64,000 bases of DNA from Tuctoria greenei (lineage: Eukaryota; Streptophyta; Magnoliopsida; Poales; Poaceae): the NCBI GenBank assembly GCA_036927565.1, contig JAYESD010000001.1, positions 254,725,097 to 254,789,096 on the forward strand. Direction: 5' to 3'. This document shows, one piece after another, positions 12,054 to 22,595 of the stretch (its first letter is position 1; each line of letters begins with the position of its first letter). Below the pieces are notes generated by a model. The model did no database searches and was not told where the DNA came from. It worked only from the letters and a program-made list of their open reading frames with translations. A program made the position numbers and the translations under genes.

Positions 12054-12242
12054 TGAAAACTTGTAAACTTTGAGATGAAATTGTATCTGTAACTTGTGTG
12101 TATGTATATTGTTTTAGTGAAATTGACTTCTGTGATGATAATATTGTTGTCTTTTGTTCTGTGATGATTGTTGTTTTTTGTTCTGTGATTATATTGAATT
12201 GACCTGGAAATTAGAAATAACAGCAGTAGTACTGCATGACTG

Positions 12243-12912
12243 TGAAAAACAATTATCACAGGCGGCTAGATACAAGTAAAGAAACATCTGTGATAAACTA
12301 ATTTTCACAGGCGGTGTCTGTTATGGTAGAAACCGGCTGCGTTAAAGGGTCTTCACAGACGGCTGATATAGGTAAACTCCGTCTGTGATAACACCATTAT
12401 CATAGACGGGTTAGTTATGCTTCAATAACCGTCTGTAAAGACACATTATCATTGACGGTTAGTTATGCTTCAAAACCCGCCTGTGAAGACATATTATCAT
12501 AGGCGGTTAGTTATGCTTCAAAATCCGCCCGTGAATACAAATTATCATAGACGGTTAGTAATGCTTCAATACCCGTCTATGAAGACTTCTTATCATAGAC
12601 GGTTAGTTATTCTTCAATAACCGTCTGTGATAAGACGTTTATCACAGACGGTTATATATGCTGCACGACCCGTCTGTGATAAAGTATTTTCACAGACGGC
12701 TAGCCTAAGTAAAGAACCGCCTATGATAATCGGTCTTCACAGGCGGCTATCCTTAGTGAAGAACCGCCTATGATAATTAGTCTTCACAGGCGGTTTCACT
12801 TCTCCGCTTGTGAAATTGCGGATTATCACAGACTCTTCGTTTCAGGCGGTTTTAAAAGCCGTCTGTGATAATAGGTTTGGAGCCGCCTGTGATGAGGCTT
12901 ATTGTAGTAGTG
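12243..12912. repeat. CACTA-A right subterminal repeat array
   Basis: About fifteen ATCACAGACGG / ATCATAGGCGG halves alternate with CCGTCTGTGA / CCGCCTATGA halves, spaced by TTAGTTATGCTTCAA words. The array ends at the terminal GTAGTAGTG. It is denser than the left array and longer than the corresponding arrays in B and C (about 500 bp there), from unit copy-number change. Confidence 0.88.
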
Positions 12913-13820
12913 TCCGTTCTTGTTTTCTTTTCATCCCGGGGAGTAGGACCTGAAAGGTTAGGGCAATCTGAACGAAAATGTCATGTCTTACCACATTCGA
13001 AGCATCGTTGAGGTTCGGAGCTTCCTCTCCTTCTAGTTCTCACATTTTGCAATGCTTTTGAGAACATCGTAGAGAGAAGTGCTAGCTCCTCCTCTGGAAA
13101 CTCCTCAATCTGTTCAAGGGTTAGAGAGGACAACAAAGCAAGTGTACTACAAGATGAAGATTGGCCGGAGCTAGGCATATCACGTTGAGAAGCAAAAGAA
13201 ATAGACTTGTTGGGGTTCTTACGTGATATTATATCAATTTCATGAGTTTTTAGCTTGGAATATAGCACATCTAAAGTAAGTGTACTCATGACAGTAGGTT
13301 CACGAATATATGTAACTTTCATCTCCCAAATTGACATGTCTAATGCACTTAACAATTGCTTAGCATTTTCAGCATCTGAAAAATTAACATTGACGCTACG
13401 CAAGTTGCTGAGAATTTTATTAAAGCGAGCAAAGAGATCATCAATTGACTCACCGGGTTCCATCTCGAAGCGCATGTATTCTTTCTTGAACATGTCTTGC
13501 CTTACCTCCTTGATCGTGTTGGATCCTTCGTGGTAGTCAAAAAGTGCTTTCCATGCATCGTAAGCAGATCGGAGGTGTGCAACACGGTCGAAGTCGCTTT
13601 GTGTTAATCCTTGTATGATCAAGTTCCGAGCCTTGTTGTTGTTGTCAACATGTCTCAGATTTGTAGCTGTAACTTGATCGTTTGATGGCACTTCGTAAGG
13701 CTTTTATACCTTCTCCCATATTGCAAAGCCTTGTGCCTGGATGAAAGCCTCCATGCGTGCCTTCCAAACCTGAAAATCAATACCAGCAAACACACAAGGT
13801 TCGGCGGAGTACTTCTCCAT
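12913..13820 (-). pseudogene. gag: Copia-1 gag with zinc knuckle, decayed
   Basis: The minus-strand ATG at 13818-13820 begins MEKYSAEPCVFAG. A UBN2-type copia gag follows with FQVWKARMEAFIQ, KEYMRFEMEPGESIDDLFARF and the zinc knuckle CFECGKT..HFRSDC near 12965-13007. Breaks: TAA after IWEKV near 13708 (Copia-2 has TAC there) and TGA inside the zinc knuckle. The frame runs into the CACTA-A right edge at 12912 and resumes at 4884. The gag binds RNA and forms the particle of copia elements. Confidence 0.9.
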
Positions 13821-13866
13821 GATGATTAGTCAAAAACACGCGCAAATCACAAATATTAGAGCACCA

Positions 13867-13880
13867 TGGCTCTGATACCA
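13867..13880 (-). promoter_or_regulatory. Copia-1 primer binding site (initiator Met-tRNA)
   Basis: The minus strand reads TGGTATCAGAGCCA, the usual plant copia site complementary to the 3' end of initiator methionine tRNA. It lies three bases from the LTR. Confidence 0.93.
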
Positions 13881-14491
13881 ATTACAGGATCGAAGAGCAC
13901 GTGAAAAGCTACCAGAGGGGGGGTTAATGGTAGATTTAAAAATCTTACGCAGCGGAAACAATTAAACCCCAACCCCTTCGGCAGAAAAACGATCTCTTAA
14001 AGAAATCGTGTGTGAGACTAATATAAATGTGTTTCACCATGACAAAAGTGATGGATATCAGAGAGAATCAAGTCACTAAGACAACACAAAAGGAATCACT
14101 CAAATCCGTCGAGAAAAACTCAAGTTATGATCGAAACATCAACCAATGGTCAATCTGCCCTACCCGAGAAAAAAACAGTTCTAGAACGCTGAAAAGAAAC
14201 TCGTGTAGATCATAGACCACAAATCCAATGACCGTAAAATTTTGATTGATGATAGACAATCAGGATGTGAAGACAACCTAAAAAGAATCACGTCAATTGG
14301 ATCTGTAAAACTCGAGTTATGATAAAACCACCAACAAAAGGTACTGCTGTCCAGAAACTTGACGAGTAAAACTTGTCTGGAACAAGTCGGACGAACAAGG
14401 CACAAAAGTTCCTTCAAACTACGAATTTTATTCAATAGAACACAAGAGGAACAGCCCCAAAGTCGTGCCCCACGAGCTCTGGGCTCCCTTG

Positions 14492-14501
14492 CTTATATAA
14501 C
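14492..14501 (-). promoter_or_regulatory. Copia-1 LTR TATA box
   Basis: The minus strand reads GTTATATAAG. The homologous position in Copia-2 (about 25336-25345) reads GTTATAAAAG, so the site is conserved as a TATA-like sequence. It lies downstream, in transcription direction, of the U3 repeat cluster. Confidence 0.55.
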
Positions 14502-15287
14502 CAGCCCTTAGGCCAACCCAATATCAAATAGGACTCCAATCCTACTCAGATCACGAATCGTAACTTTCCATAACTGCTCAAGATTCTTCTATACGCAGAT
14601 AGAAGCAATCTTAAAACTTCCAAACACCTTAGGAACGTATACCACATTCCTAAACAACTCAAATTCGTGAACCACATGAAATCCTATCATAACCAACTCA
14701 AATCTTTCCATATTTGAGTCAAACCCGACTTAGCCGCAGCCTAAGTCCATAACCTAGTCGGTTGGACCTTTCCGACTAATTCTTTACGTCCACATCTCTT
14801 CATAACATCTCGGAACCATGTAGCCACGTCCATGCACTCCTTGCACACGTGTAAACATCTTCCAATGACGTCCACGATACCTTCATATGCATTGTTCTTG
14901 ATTCAATCATCCTACGCGACCTCCTGATCAGCTCAACCACAATTCCTCCTGAATTTTGTTGTTGGAACCTCATCTCCTCCCTGAGACTAGTCCAATGGAT
15001 CCCGTCACAAGCCATGTCTTGAACTCAAGGAACACCTGCACATGAATAAACAACCAATCCATACGAGCCCAAGTCCTCGACTTGACTCAAGTTAGTTCCG
15101 AACACAACATCCTACGTGAGAACCTCACATAAGCATGTTGCAAAACCACAGTAACATGATATCATCCATATCAACCAAAACGCACCCAAAACATAGCAAA
15201 TGAATACTAAGCAATCTCTCCAACAATGTAAAGCAAGTACGAAACATTGCAAATGAAAAGCAGAGGCACTACAGTCAAGTTCCGGAC

Positions 15288-15690
15288 CTTGCCAGAGCAA
15301 CCCGGACCTTGAGCGGGAGCTATCAAAAGCTAGTAGAACCTAGCGCCGCGGCTTACCAAAACTAGTACAATGAAGCACCTGACGGAGCTTACCAAAACTA
15401 GTAGATCCTAGCACTGGAGCTTACCAAAAACTAGTCAAAACTAGTCAACCCAAAACCGGAGCTAGACAAAGTACGTCGTAGTTTAGCAAAAGCATGCCGG
15501 AGCTATCAAATATATGCCGGAGCTAACAAAGACATGCCGGAGCTAAAGATAAAGCTCACCGGAGCTAACCAAAGCTAGTCGGACCTTACCAAGAAGTCGG
15601 ACCTAGCATCTAACGTAACCGGAGCTACCCAAAAAAAGTCGGACCTATGGTCGGACCTTGCTATAGCTCGGAGCTAGAGTCGGACCTTGA
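15288..15690. repeat. U3 repeat cluster CCGGAGCT / CGGACCTT in the Copia-1 LTR
   Basis: More than a dozen degenerate units of about 20-25 bp, built on CCGGAGCTNACCAAAACTAGT and GTCGGACCTT, run through U3. The same cluster opens the window (1-400). Repeats upstream of an LTR TATA box are commonly enhancer-like; function here is inference. Confidence 0.8.
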
Positions 15691-15783
15691 TTAAAAGGTG
15701 TTTTAGTGATATTTAAAATTTTTTTCATCAAAGCCAAGTGTATTCACTACAAGCCAATGTATTCAGCACACATAGGTCTTACA

Positions 15784-17100
15784 GTTCGGACCCTCCCGGA
15801 GGGGCTCGGAGCTTCCTCCTCATCGACCCGGACCCTCCCGGGGGGGTTCGGACCTTCTTTGGGGACCTCCAGGTCCTTGTTGAAGGAACCCGAAGCTTCT
15901 TCTGGAGTGACCCGGACCTTCCCGGAGGGGTCCGGATCCTCTTGTTCAACAAGAGTAACTCCTTGTAGATCCAAGTCTGGGGGCTGGGACCCAGACTCAC
16001 CTTCAGGAACCTCCTGACTCTCTCGGAGGGGTCTAGATTCCTGAGCTTGTGAGGGTTCTGGTCTCTCCGCAACCAGGACCATGCTAACAACTTCGTCAGT
16101 TGCCGAAACGTAGAGCAGTAGAGGCTCACCAGGGTTCGAAGCTACCAAGGTTGGTAGGGTGGTGAGGAGCTGCTTCACCTCCTGGAACGCCTTTCCTGCT
16201 TCTTCAAACCATTGGAATGGTCCAGACTTCCTCAACAGCTTGAAGAAGGGAAGTGCCCGTTCTGCCAGTCTTGAGATGAACCGGCTGAGGGCAGCTAGAC
16301 ATCCAGTCAGCTTCTGGACGTCCTTGATGCGGGCTGGTGGCCGCATATCTTCAATGGCTTTAATCTTCGCCGGATTCGCCTCTATGCCTCGGTGGTTCAC
16401 CAAGAATCCAAAAGCTTTCCGGAGCTAACCCCGAAGACACACTTGTCTGGGTTCAGCTTTGTGCGGGTGGCCCGCATCTTGTCGAAGACAGCTTGCAAGG
16501 TGTTAAGAAGTGAGTCCTTATCCTTGATTTTGACGACGATGTCATCAACCTACACTTCCACTACATCTCAGATGAGCTCTACAAAGGTTTTGTACATAGC
16601 TCGTACAAATGTTGAGGCTGCATTCTTGAGACCAAATGGCATGGCAGTATAACAATACAATTCATCTACTGTGATAAAAGAAGTGTGCTCTTCATCTTCC
16701 CTAGACATTCTGATTTGATGGTACCCAGAATTTGCGTCTAGGAAACACAGTAATTCACACCCGGAGGTGGAATCCACTATCTGATATATTCTAGTTAGTG
16801 GGAATGGATCTTTTGGACATGCCTTATTTAGTGTTGTGTAGTCGATACACATCTGAAGCTTCCCGCCGGCCTTGGGTACAACGACTAGGTTTGCCAGCCA
16901 TTTTGGGTGGAAGACTTCTTGGATGAATACAGCTTCGAACAACTTCTTCACTTCTTGTCGTATGAAGTTCTATCGCTCTACTAATTGCTTCCGAGGCTTC
17001 AGGTGTACAGGCCGTGCATCGGGATAAATCTTCAGATTATGCTCGATCACTTCCCTAGGGATCCCGGGCATTTGTGACGGCTGCCAGGCAAACACGTCAA
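15784..17100 (-). pseudogene. pol: Gypsy reverse transcriptase and RNase H start, decayed and cut
   Basis: The minus strand shows AWQPSQMPGIPREVIEHNL (about 17045-17100), then the reverse transcriptase with FHPKWLANLVVVPKAGGK, CIDYTTLNKACP and FLDANSGYHQI. VDDIVVK follows near 16540, with a stop replacing the tyrosine that normally precedes VDD. The connection domain LTGCLAALSRFISRLAERALPF leads to the RNase H start LLLYVSATDEVVSMVLV. An acidic, Gly/Pro-rich insertion follows and is cut at 15783. Breaks include the YVDD stop, another near 16968 and a frame change near 16410. Not functional. Confidence 0.88.
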
Positions 17101-17171
17101 CGTTAGCCTGGAGGAAAGTGATGAGCACGAGTTCCTATTTGTCATTCAAACCTCCCGATATACGGGTGGTC

Positions 17172-17906
17172 TCAGCGGCATCGGAACCGATTTGGACGAC
17201 TTTGACGAGAATGTCGGTGTCGCCGCTTGGTTGCACGCGAGGTGCGGAGGTTGAGCCTCGTTGACGAATGCTCGAGGGGTTTTGGAGCTTGCTCCCGCCT
17301 GGACTCTTCCTCCTGCGCTGTAGCAAGTGTGTGAAGTTCTTCCAGAGCAGTCACTCTAGTAGTGCCGTCTCTGCGGATCCGGAGAACACCAGCTGGTGTC
17401 AGCATCTTCAACACCAGGTAGTCATAATGAGTCGCAGCCATGAACTTGTACAAGGCTGGCCTGCCCAGAATGGCGTTAAAGGGTAAGTTGATCTGAGCGA
17501 CGTCAAAAACCAACTTCTCGGTGTGATAATTCTCCGGAGTCCTAAAGGTCACGGGGATAGTAATGGCACCATGTGGGGTTATGGCCCCCGGACCTAATCC
17601 AGAGAAAGCTAGGGAGGGGCGAAGATCTGAAGGTCGGAGCTGAAGCTTGACGAAAGCTTCGAAGCTTATTAGGTTCAACCCCGAACCTCCGTCCACCATT
17701 ACATGGTGAAGTTGAATATGTTGATGGCCAGAGATACCATCAATGGGAGTTGACCAGCTCCGATCATATTTCGAGGGAAGTCTGACGCGTTGAAAGTGAT
17801 GGCAGTATCCATCCACTTCCGATGCGGCTCCGCCCTGGTGGTGGGAGCTACTGAGGCCATGTCCCGCCGCATGGTCTTGAGGACACGGCAGGAAGTGATG
17901 TCCCAC
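17172..17906 (-). pseudogene. Gypsy aspartic protease domain
   Basis: The retropepsin-like core MVDGGSGLNLIS (active-site DGGS in place of the more usual DSG/DTG) is followed by PFNAILGRPALYKFMA, the flap and C-terminal signature in Tat-type elements. The frame changes near 17700-17900 relative to the zinc-knuckle frame upstream. Confidence 0.8.
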
Positions 17907-19551
17907 AAACCACCAAAGATGGTGTTCATGGTCTTCCGACGTTCATTGTCGGAGATGTCGGAGTCATCATCGACGGAGGTGTACACAACCTTCGGGACCT
18001 TTTTAGGGTCCTGAAAACCTAACTCCTCTTCAGCTGGAGCTTCATCAACTTTTTGTTTTCCTTCCCTTTGTCGGAAAGGAACTTCTTCCCGGCGCTTGTT
18101 GTGGCGCTCGGCAAGGTTCTGGACTTCTCGGCAGTCTTCCAAGTTGTGGCTGTTCATCTTATGAATAGGACACCACATTTTGGAGTTGCCACCATCTTCA
18201 GATGAGTTCGAGGTCGTTTCTCGGGGCGTGGGCCCCGACCACCCGGAGCTGCAGCATCTGCAGCAGTAGGTGTGCCAGCCGACGGCTTTTTCTTGCCTTT
18301 GGACTTTTTCTTCTTTTTGCCAATCCCGGAGGTAGTGGCTTCGCCCTTGGAGGATTTTTTGTTATCCTCCGGAGGTGGTTTGGAGTGCATTTCACGGCCC
18401 TCCGCAACTTTAGCACACTTGTCTACCAAGCTGAAGATCTCCGTGACGCTGGTGATCTCCTTGATCGCTATCTTTTGCAGCATCTTCTTGTTTCGTACGC
18501 CCTGTCTAAATGCCACGATAACAGAGGCACTAGAGATAGAAGGAATAGTGTTTCATACCTGGGAGAACTTCTGGATGAAGGAACGCAAGGATTCTCCCCC
18601 CTTCTGCGTTACAGCAAAAAGATCCAGTTCGGTGACTGGTCGGGTATATGAACTCCAGAAATTGGCGGTGAACTGTTGGCACAATTCCGCCCAGCTGTTG
18701 ATGGAGTTGGGCGGAAGGCTCATGAACTAGGACCTGGCGGTCCCAGTTAAAGCCACTGGGAAGTAGTTGGCCATTACGTCCTCGTTACCTCCGACTGCAA
18801 GGATTGTAGTGGAGTAAATCAGAAGAAACTCAGCAGGATTGATAGTCCCGTCAAATTTCTCCAGCAGGTGAGGCCGGAGCTTTTGTGGCCATTTGACCAT
18901 GCGCAAGTGCATGGCCAGAGCGGAACAGCCTCCTCCTACTCCCTCGGGAGCAGGACTATCCCGAGCCTCTTGCCTTTTGCGAGCACGATCGATATGGACG
19001 CGGCCGTCCTGCTGATGGTAACGGCGATTAAGCTCCGCCCGGAGGTCATGAGTTGAAAGCCTGGTTACTGTATGGGTGCATCGCACCCCAGCAGGCAGCG
19101 ACATAACTTGTTGAGACACAGCATGCCTCCTATTCTAGGAAGCGTGCGGACCTATTCTGCCCGACAAAGCCCGATGCTGCAATGGGGCCCGCCCCAAGTG
19201 GGGAGGACCTTGGTTGCTGATGCGATCAGCTGCTGCTGCAACTAGATGTTCCACATCGTCCCTCCACTGCTCCATTGCACCCTGGGATGCACCTGGAGGT
19301 GGTGGGCATTGGAGAAGAGCACGCGCTGCATGGAGCGCATGTTCGGGGTTGTTGTTATTTGCCGATGCGGTGGTAGACGCAGATGCTCCGTCCCATTGTC
19401 CAGCTTGATTTGCTAGTGCAGACGGTGGCGGCGGAGGCATGACTCCCGCTGGAGCCGTGGCACCTGCTGGTTGTTGCATGTTGGAGGGATTGTCTCCAGC
19501 AGGTTGCGCAGCGAGGTTGCCGTATGACGATCCAGCAGCTGAGTTCACCAT
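17699..19551 (-). pseudogene. gag: Gypsy gag, decayed
   Basis: The minus-strand ATG at 19551 begins MVNSAAGSSYG. A Pro/Ala-rich N-terminus is followed by the Retrotrans_gag core WAELCQQFTANF ... GESLRSFIQKF (about 18560-18700) and a Lys-rich segment. The zinc-finger-like CPIHKMNSHNLEDC lies near 18135-18175. Frames break near 19130, 18725, 18555 and 18175. The N-terminal frame alone is open from 19551 to 19135. Confidence 0.85.
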
Positions 19552-19589
19552 TCTTGAAATCTCGGGCACCCCCTTCCTGGCGCGCCAAC

Positions 19590-20498
19590 TGTCGGTGGTT
19601 GAATTCGGCAGATCTCTCGACACTACTGTCAGTAGTCCGTGGAGTTTATAGTTCAGTAATGGGCGTGCAGAGATTTAAGAGATGGTGGCAAATTGACACA
19701 GAGGTTTACGTGGTTCGGGCCGCCTGAGCATAATACCCTACTCCACGGGGTGTGTTGTTCTTGTATTGAGCGTCTATGAGCTTTCAGTGATTGTGTGTGC
19801 TTGAGAGCGCGTGAGAGTCTCTAAGTGTGTTCGTCCGAGAGCGTGTGAGAGTCTCAGAGTCGGAGAGAGCCTCCCATGTGTATCGTCGACTAGTCCTTTT
19901 ATAGTACAAGGGCTGGTCGTTACACCATTAGCCTTGCCCGACATGTGGCCCTGGCGGTTGTTGATGTTTAATACACAATAAATGAGGTTAATTACCCTTA
20001 ATAGAGTGGTAACGGGCCTTAACAATGCCGTTACTGGTATTAAAGGCCTTCCGATTAAGTGTCATTAATATGGTATTAATGACACTTAATCGGGTCTTGA
20101 AGTCTTTGATTGCCCCTTGAAGGTCCGAGCCATTGGGGGTCCACCAGTCCGACTGTTGAGGTTGAAGGTCCGGCGGTTCGGACACGTGGCAGCTCTGGAG
20201 CTTACCGTCATGGACGGGTAGGTCCGGTGCTGTTGGACACATGTCGGTACCAGAGCTTCCCTCTGTCTGGGGTTAGGTCCGGGGGTGCCATACTGGTATC
20301 CAGTCCGGAGCTTTCCCATGTGTGGGCGATAGCTCCGGTCTTATGATACACGTGGCGGCCCTGGGACTAACCATGTCGGGGAAGCAGGTCCGGTTACGGC
20401 TGACATTTGGGGCCTTCGGATGTCTTCAAATCTGGTAGATGGAGTTTCCCTGTGATCTTTGCAATCCTAAGGGGTATCCGGTACACAGGGTACCGACA
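19590..20498 (-). repeat. Gypsy 5' LTR, 909 bp
   Basis: It begins TGTCGG and ends CCGACA, a perfect 6-bp terminal inverted repeat. In the minus direction it is followed by TTGGCGCGCCAGGAAGG, the expected primer-site position (TGGCGC start). A minus-strand TATA box CTATAAAAGG lies at 19895-19904. U3 (19905-20498) is rich in GGTCCGG and CCGGAGCTT words. Confidence 0.9.
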
Positions 20499-22595
20499 GT
20501 ATTGGAGACTATCTACGAGCTCATATAAAAGGCTAGGGATGTGGTCCCTTGTAAAGGAGGATCAGATATTATGTTTTATCATGTGCTTGCTGCGTAGGAA
20601 TTTCCAATCTGCTATGGAGAGGACGTGAAGGCGTTCTTCTCCTCTGATGATCTTATTGTGCAGCCTTCCTTAGGGATTGGGAATGAATGTGATCAGATTA
20701 TTTGATCTGAGTACGTCCTTGATTTCTTCGGAGATCCATCCTTCTGTTCGTGTTGCTTTTGCTGCGGCTGGAAGTATATTATCAGCTAGTTACGTGAAGA
20801 ATTTTGTTTCTGGGTGCTTTACCCTAGTTCATGATTTCTGCCAAGAGAAAGATCTGCTTAGCTATTGAGAGGATCTGATTGGACGGTGGGGTTTTATCTT
20901 TATTCTTTTCATGTGTTGTGTATGCTCCAGACAAGAGATCCCAATCTGCTACTCGGCTGGAAAATTCTTTCCCTACTGACTCGGTCTACTAATTAGTCAG
21001 GTTCTTTTGTGGATCGTGATCAAGCAACTGCTTGAAGGGATGATCTGGGTGTTTGCTGTACTTTCTCTTGTCCTGTTCGTGGTTAAAATCAGCACCAAGG
21101 GTGGGAGATTTGTTGTTTTTGGTTTGCATCTCCAGTAAGCCAGCTTCATCTATCAATTTTAAAGTTGTTTTTGATATATTATTTCTTGGATTGTCTAGTA
21201 CCATGAATGATTGGGACAACATCACGGAGACACGCTCGTGTTCATATAACTTCTGTTATGAAATAAATGGGGACAGCTAATCTAGTTCAAATAGATGTCC
21301 GTCATCTATTTTTAAATGAGGTAGTACGCGTGCATCATAATACATTTAATTTTCAGTTGACTGAAATCTCTGATTTTTTAAGTGAACGTCGATAAACTAT
21401 CTGGTTGGTATTGAACGGAGAATTAATGACCTTCAACCTTTATCCAATGTTCTCCTCTCTCTCTCTCTCTCACTTAATTCTCCCACCCACGTTGATCATC
21501 CTACCCCCTTCACCTAGTCGTTCTCAAGAAGTTCCCCACCGCTGCCAACTCCCACCTCACACTCCCCCACCTCCCACCATTCTCACGCCGTTCTCGTTGT
21601 GGGACCCGTACCGCTCCCCCATCATATTTTTTATCTCTTCTACCATTACAGTTAAGCCGACCTACTACCTCTAGAATTTCCTTCTATGGTCGGAGCCCGT
21701 GGTGCTCGTGCAAAAATCCCAACTTCTAAAACATCAGCGAGATTTTAACATCAACATAAATCACCTTTTATTTAAATAAACTGAAAACAAACACTACATG
21801 AGAAAGGATCATTCGAGACGTGTCCGCATGAGGAACGGAGATGCGCAAAAAGAGCATATGCATCATCGCGTCTTGCATTACAGAGTAATTGGAGACGAGC
21901 TATTGGGCGTGTCGCCAATCAGTATACATGAGAGACAAGCTTTAAGAACCCTCATCTCCTTTTTGTTAGAAATCCGAGTCAATCTTTAAAGAAGTCAGTC
22001 TCCTTTTTCTCAGAAATTCGAGACGAGCTTTAAGGCGGTCATATCCTTCACGTAAAATATCCGAGACGGACTTTATGACAGTCTGTCGCAGATCTAAATA
22101 CTAATTCAAGACGGGCTTTTAGAAAGTCCATCTCCTTTTCTAAGAAGTCTGAGATGGTCTTTATGGAAGCCCGCCACAGATTTAATGACTAATCCGAGAC
22201 GGCCTTCCAATAAGCTCATCTCCTTTTTGTAATAACTGAGAGACGATCTCTTAGGAAGATCGTCTCCTTTATGTAAAAAAAAATTGAGACGGGCTTTCTG
22301 ACAGACCGTCCCCTTTTTCTGAGACTAATCCGAGACGGTCTTCAATTCAGCCCATCTCCTTTATTTATGAAATCTGAGACAGTCTTTATGTCAGCCCGTC
22401 TCCTTGTTGTGAGACTAATCCGAGAAGGTCTTTAATTCAGCCCATCTCCTTTATTTATGAAATCTGAGATGGTCTTTATGGTAGCTCGTCGCGGATTTAA
22501 CTACAGGCAGGGTCATTATAGCACTAATAGGAGATACACTCTATTGGAAGCTCGTATCCTATTAGGCAGCCCTCTGTTTATCTTGGTTGCCAGCT
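20499..22595. repeat. Composite repeat X1, first copy
   Basis: Collinear with 39755-41838 (X2) and 55132-57217 (X3). Features: an ATCAGATATTATGTTTTATC region, a stretch rich in CTCTCTCTC and CCCACC (21405-21680), and a CACTA-like terminus CACTACATGAGAAAGG at 21792 followed by a GAGACGG tandem array. A short minus-strand ORF at 20989-21225 is open in all three copies, but I recognise no domain and treat it as chance plus recent common origin. The left part of X1 is displaced beyond the window by the gypsy insertion. Confidence 0.75.
21792..22530. repeat. GAGACGG tandem array next to a CACTACATGAG end (X1)
   Basis: Irregular units of about 60-75 bp carry GAGACGGNCTTTATG and AGCCCGTCTCC halves. 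These resemble CACTA subterminal repeats. Only one terminus (CACTACATGAGAAAGG) is visible; no matching right end was found before 22596, so this is probably a deleted element end. Confidence 0.6.

Larger units (their letters stand above)
4885..12912 (+). mobile_element. CACTA-A, En/Spm-type DNA transposon, 8.03 kb
   Basis: Seen: the left end is CACTACTACAAAAAGC and the right end reads CACTACTACAATAAGC on the minus strand. Both are followed by many short ACAGGCGG / ACCGCCTG subterminal repeats, the pattern bound by the small En/Spm protein. The 3-bp flanks are TTC (left) and TCC (right), so the target duplication is imperfect. Removing three flank bases with the element restores the Copia-1 reading frame between zinc knuckle and protease, which supports these borders. 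It carries a six-exon Transposase_24/Ulp1-like gene on the plus strand and a small GC-rich ORF on the minus strand. No sequence for the large catalytic transposase was seen, so it is probably non-autonomous. Confidence 0.93.
1..15783 (-). mobile_element. Copia-1, Ty1/copia LTR retrotransposon, split by a CACTA element
   Basis: Seen: direct repeats at 1-498 and at the right end of 13883-15783 share the same CCGGAGCT-rich sequence and the same end (...GGTCTTACA). Between them, on the minus strand, lie a gag with zinc knuckle, an aspartic protease, integrase, reverse transcriptase and RNase H in copia order (integrase before reverse transcriptase). A primer binding site complementary to initiator Met-tRNA abuts the right LTR, and a polypurine tract abuts the left LTR. 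The left LTR is cut by the window start; by comparison about 1.4 kb of it lies outside. CACTA-A (4885-12912) interrupts the element between zinc knuckle and protease. Several in-frame stops make it non-autonomous. The element itself lies inside a gypsy element, whose sequence resumes at 15784. The lineage looks like SIRE/Tork-type copia; I cannot decide more closely. Confidence 0.93.
13883..15783 (-). repeat. Copia-1 5' LTR, 1.9 kb
   Basis: It starts TACAGGATCG (TGTAGGATCG in the Copia-2 sibling, so the terminal TG has mutated) and ends CTTACA. In minus orientation U3 is at high coordinates with the CCGGAGCT repeat cluster (15288-15690). A TATA-like GTTATATAAG lies at 14492-14501, and U5 runs to 13883. 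The flanking pentanucleotide GTTCG at 15784 should be repeated left of the window if the insertion made a 5-bp duplication. Confidence 0.9.
15784..20498 (-). mobile_element. Tat/Retand-type Ty3/gypsy element, 5' half only
   Basis: Minus strand from right to left: 5' LTR (19590-20498), gag, zinc knuckle, retropepsin-like protease, reverse transcriptase and the start of RNase H, cut at 15784 by the Copia-1 LTR. Integrase and the 3' LTR must lie left of the window. Motifs such as CIDYTTLNKACPKDPFPL, PFGLKNAASTF and NHRGIEANP are typical of the Tat lineage. The element sits in repeat X1: the sequence right of its LTR (GTATTGGAG...) matches X2 near 39755, where no LTR is present. Confidence 0.9.

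Noticed and set aside
18202..18730. Plus-strand ORFs across the gypsy gag region
   Set aside because: They are antisense shadows of the gag core and lysine-rich segment on the minus strand.
20989..21225. A 78-codon minus-strand ORF open in all three X copies (also 40239-40475 and 55617-55853)
   Set aside because: Overlapping plus-strand ORFs are equally conserved, the copies are young, and no domain is recognisable; conservation is explained by recent duplication.
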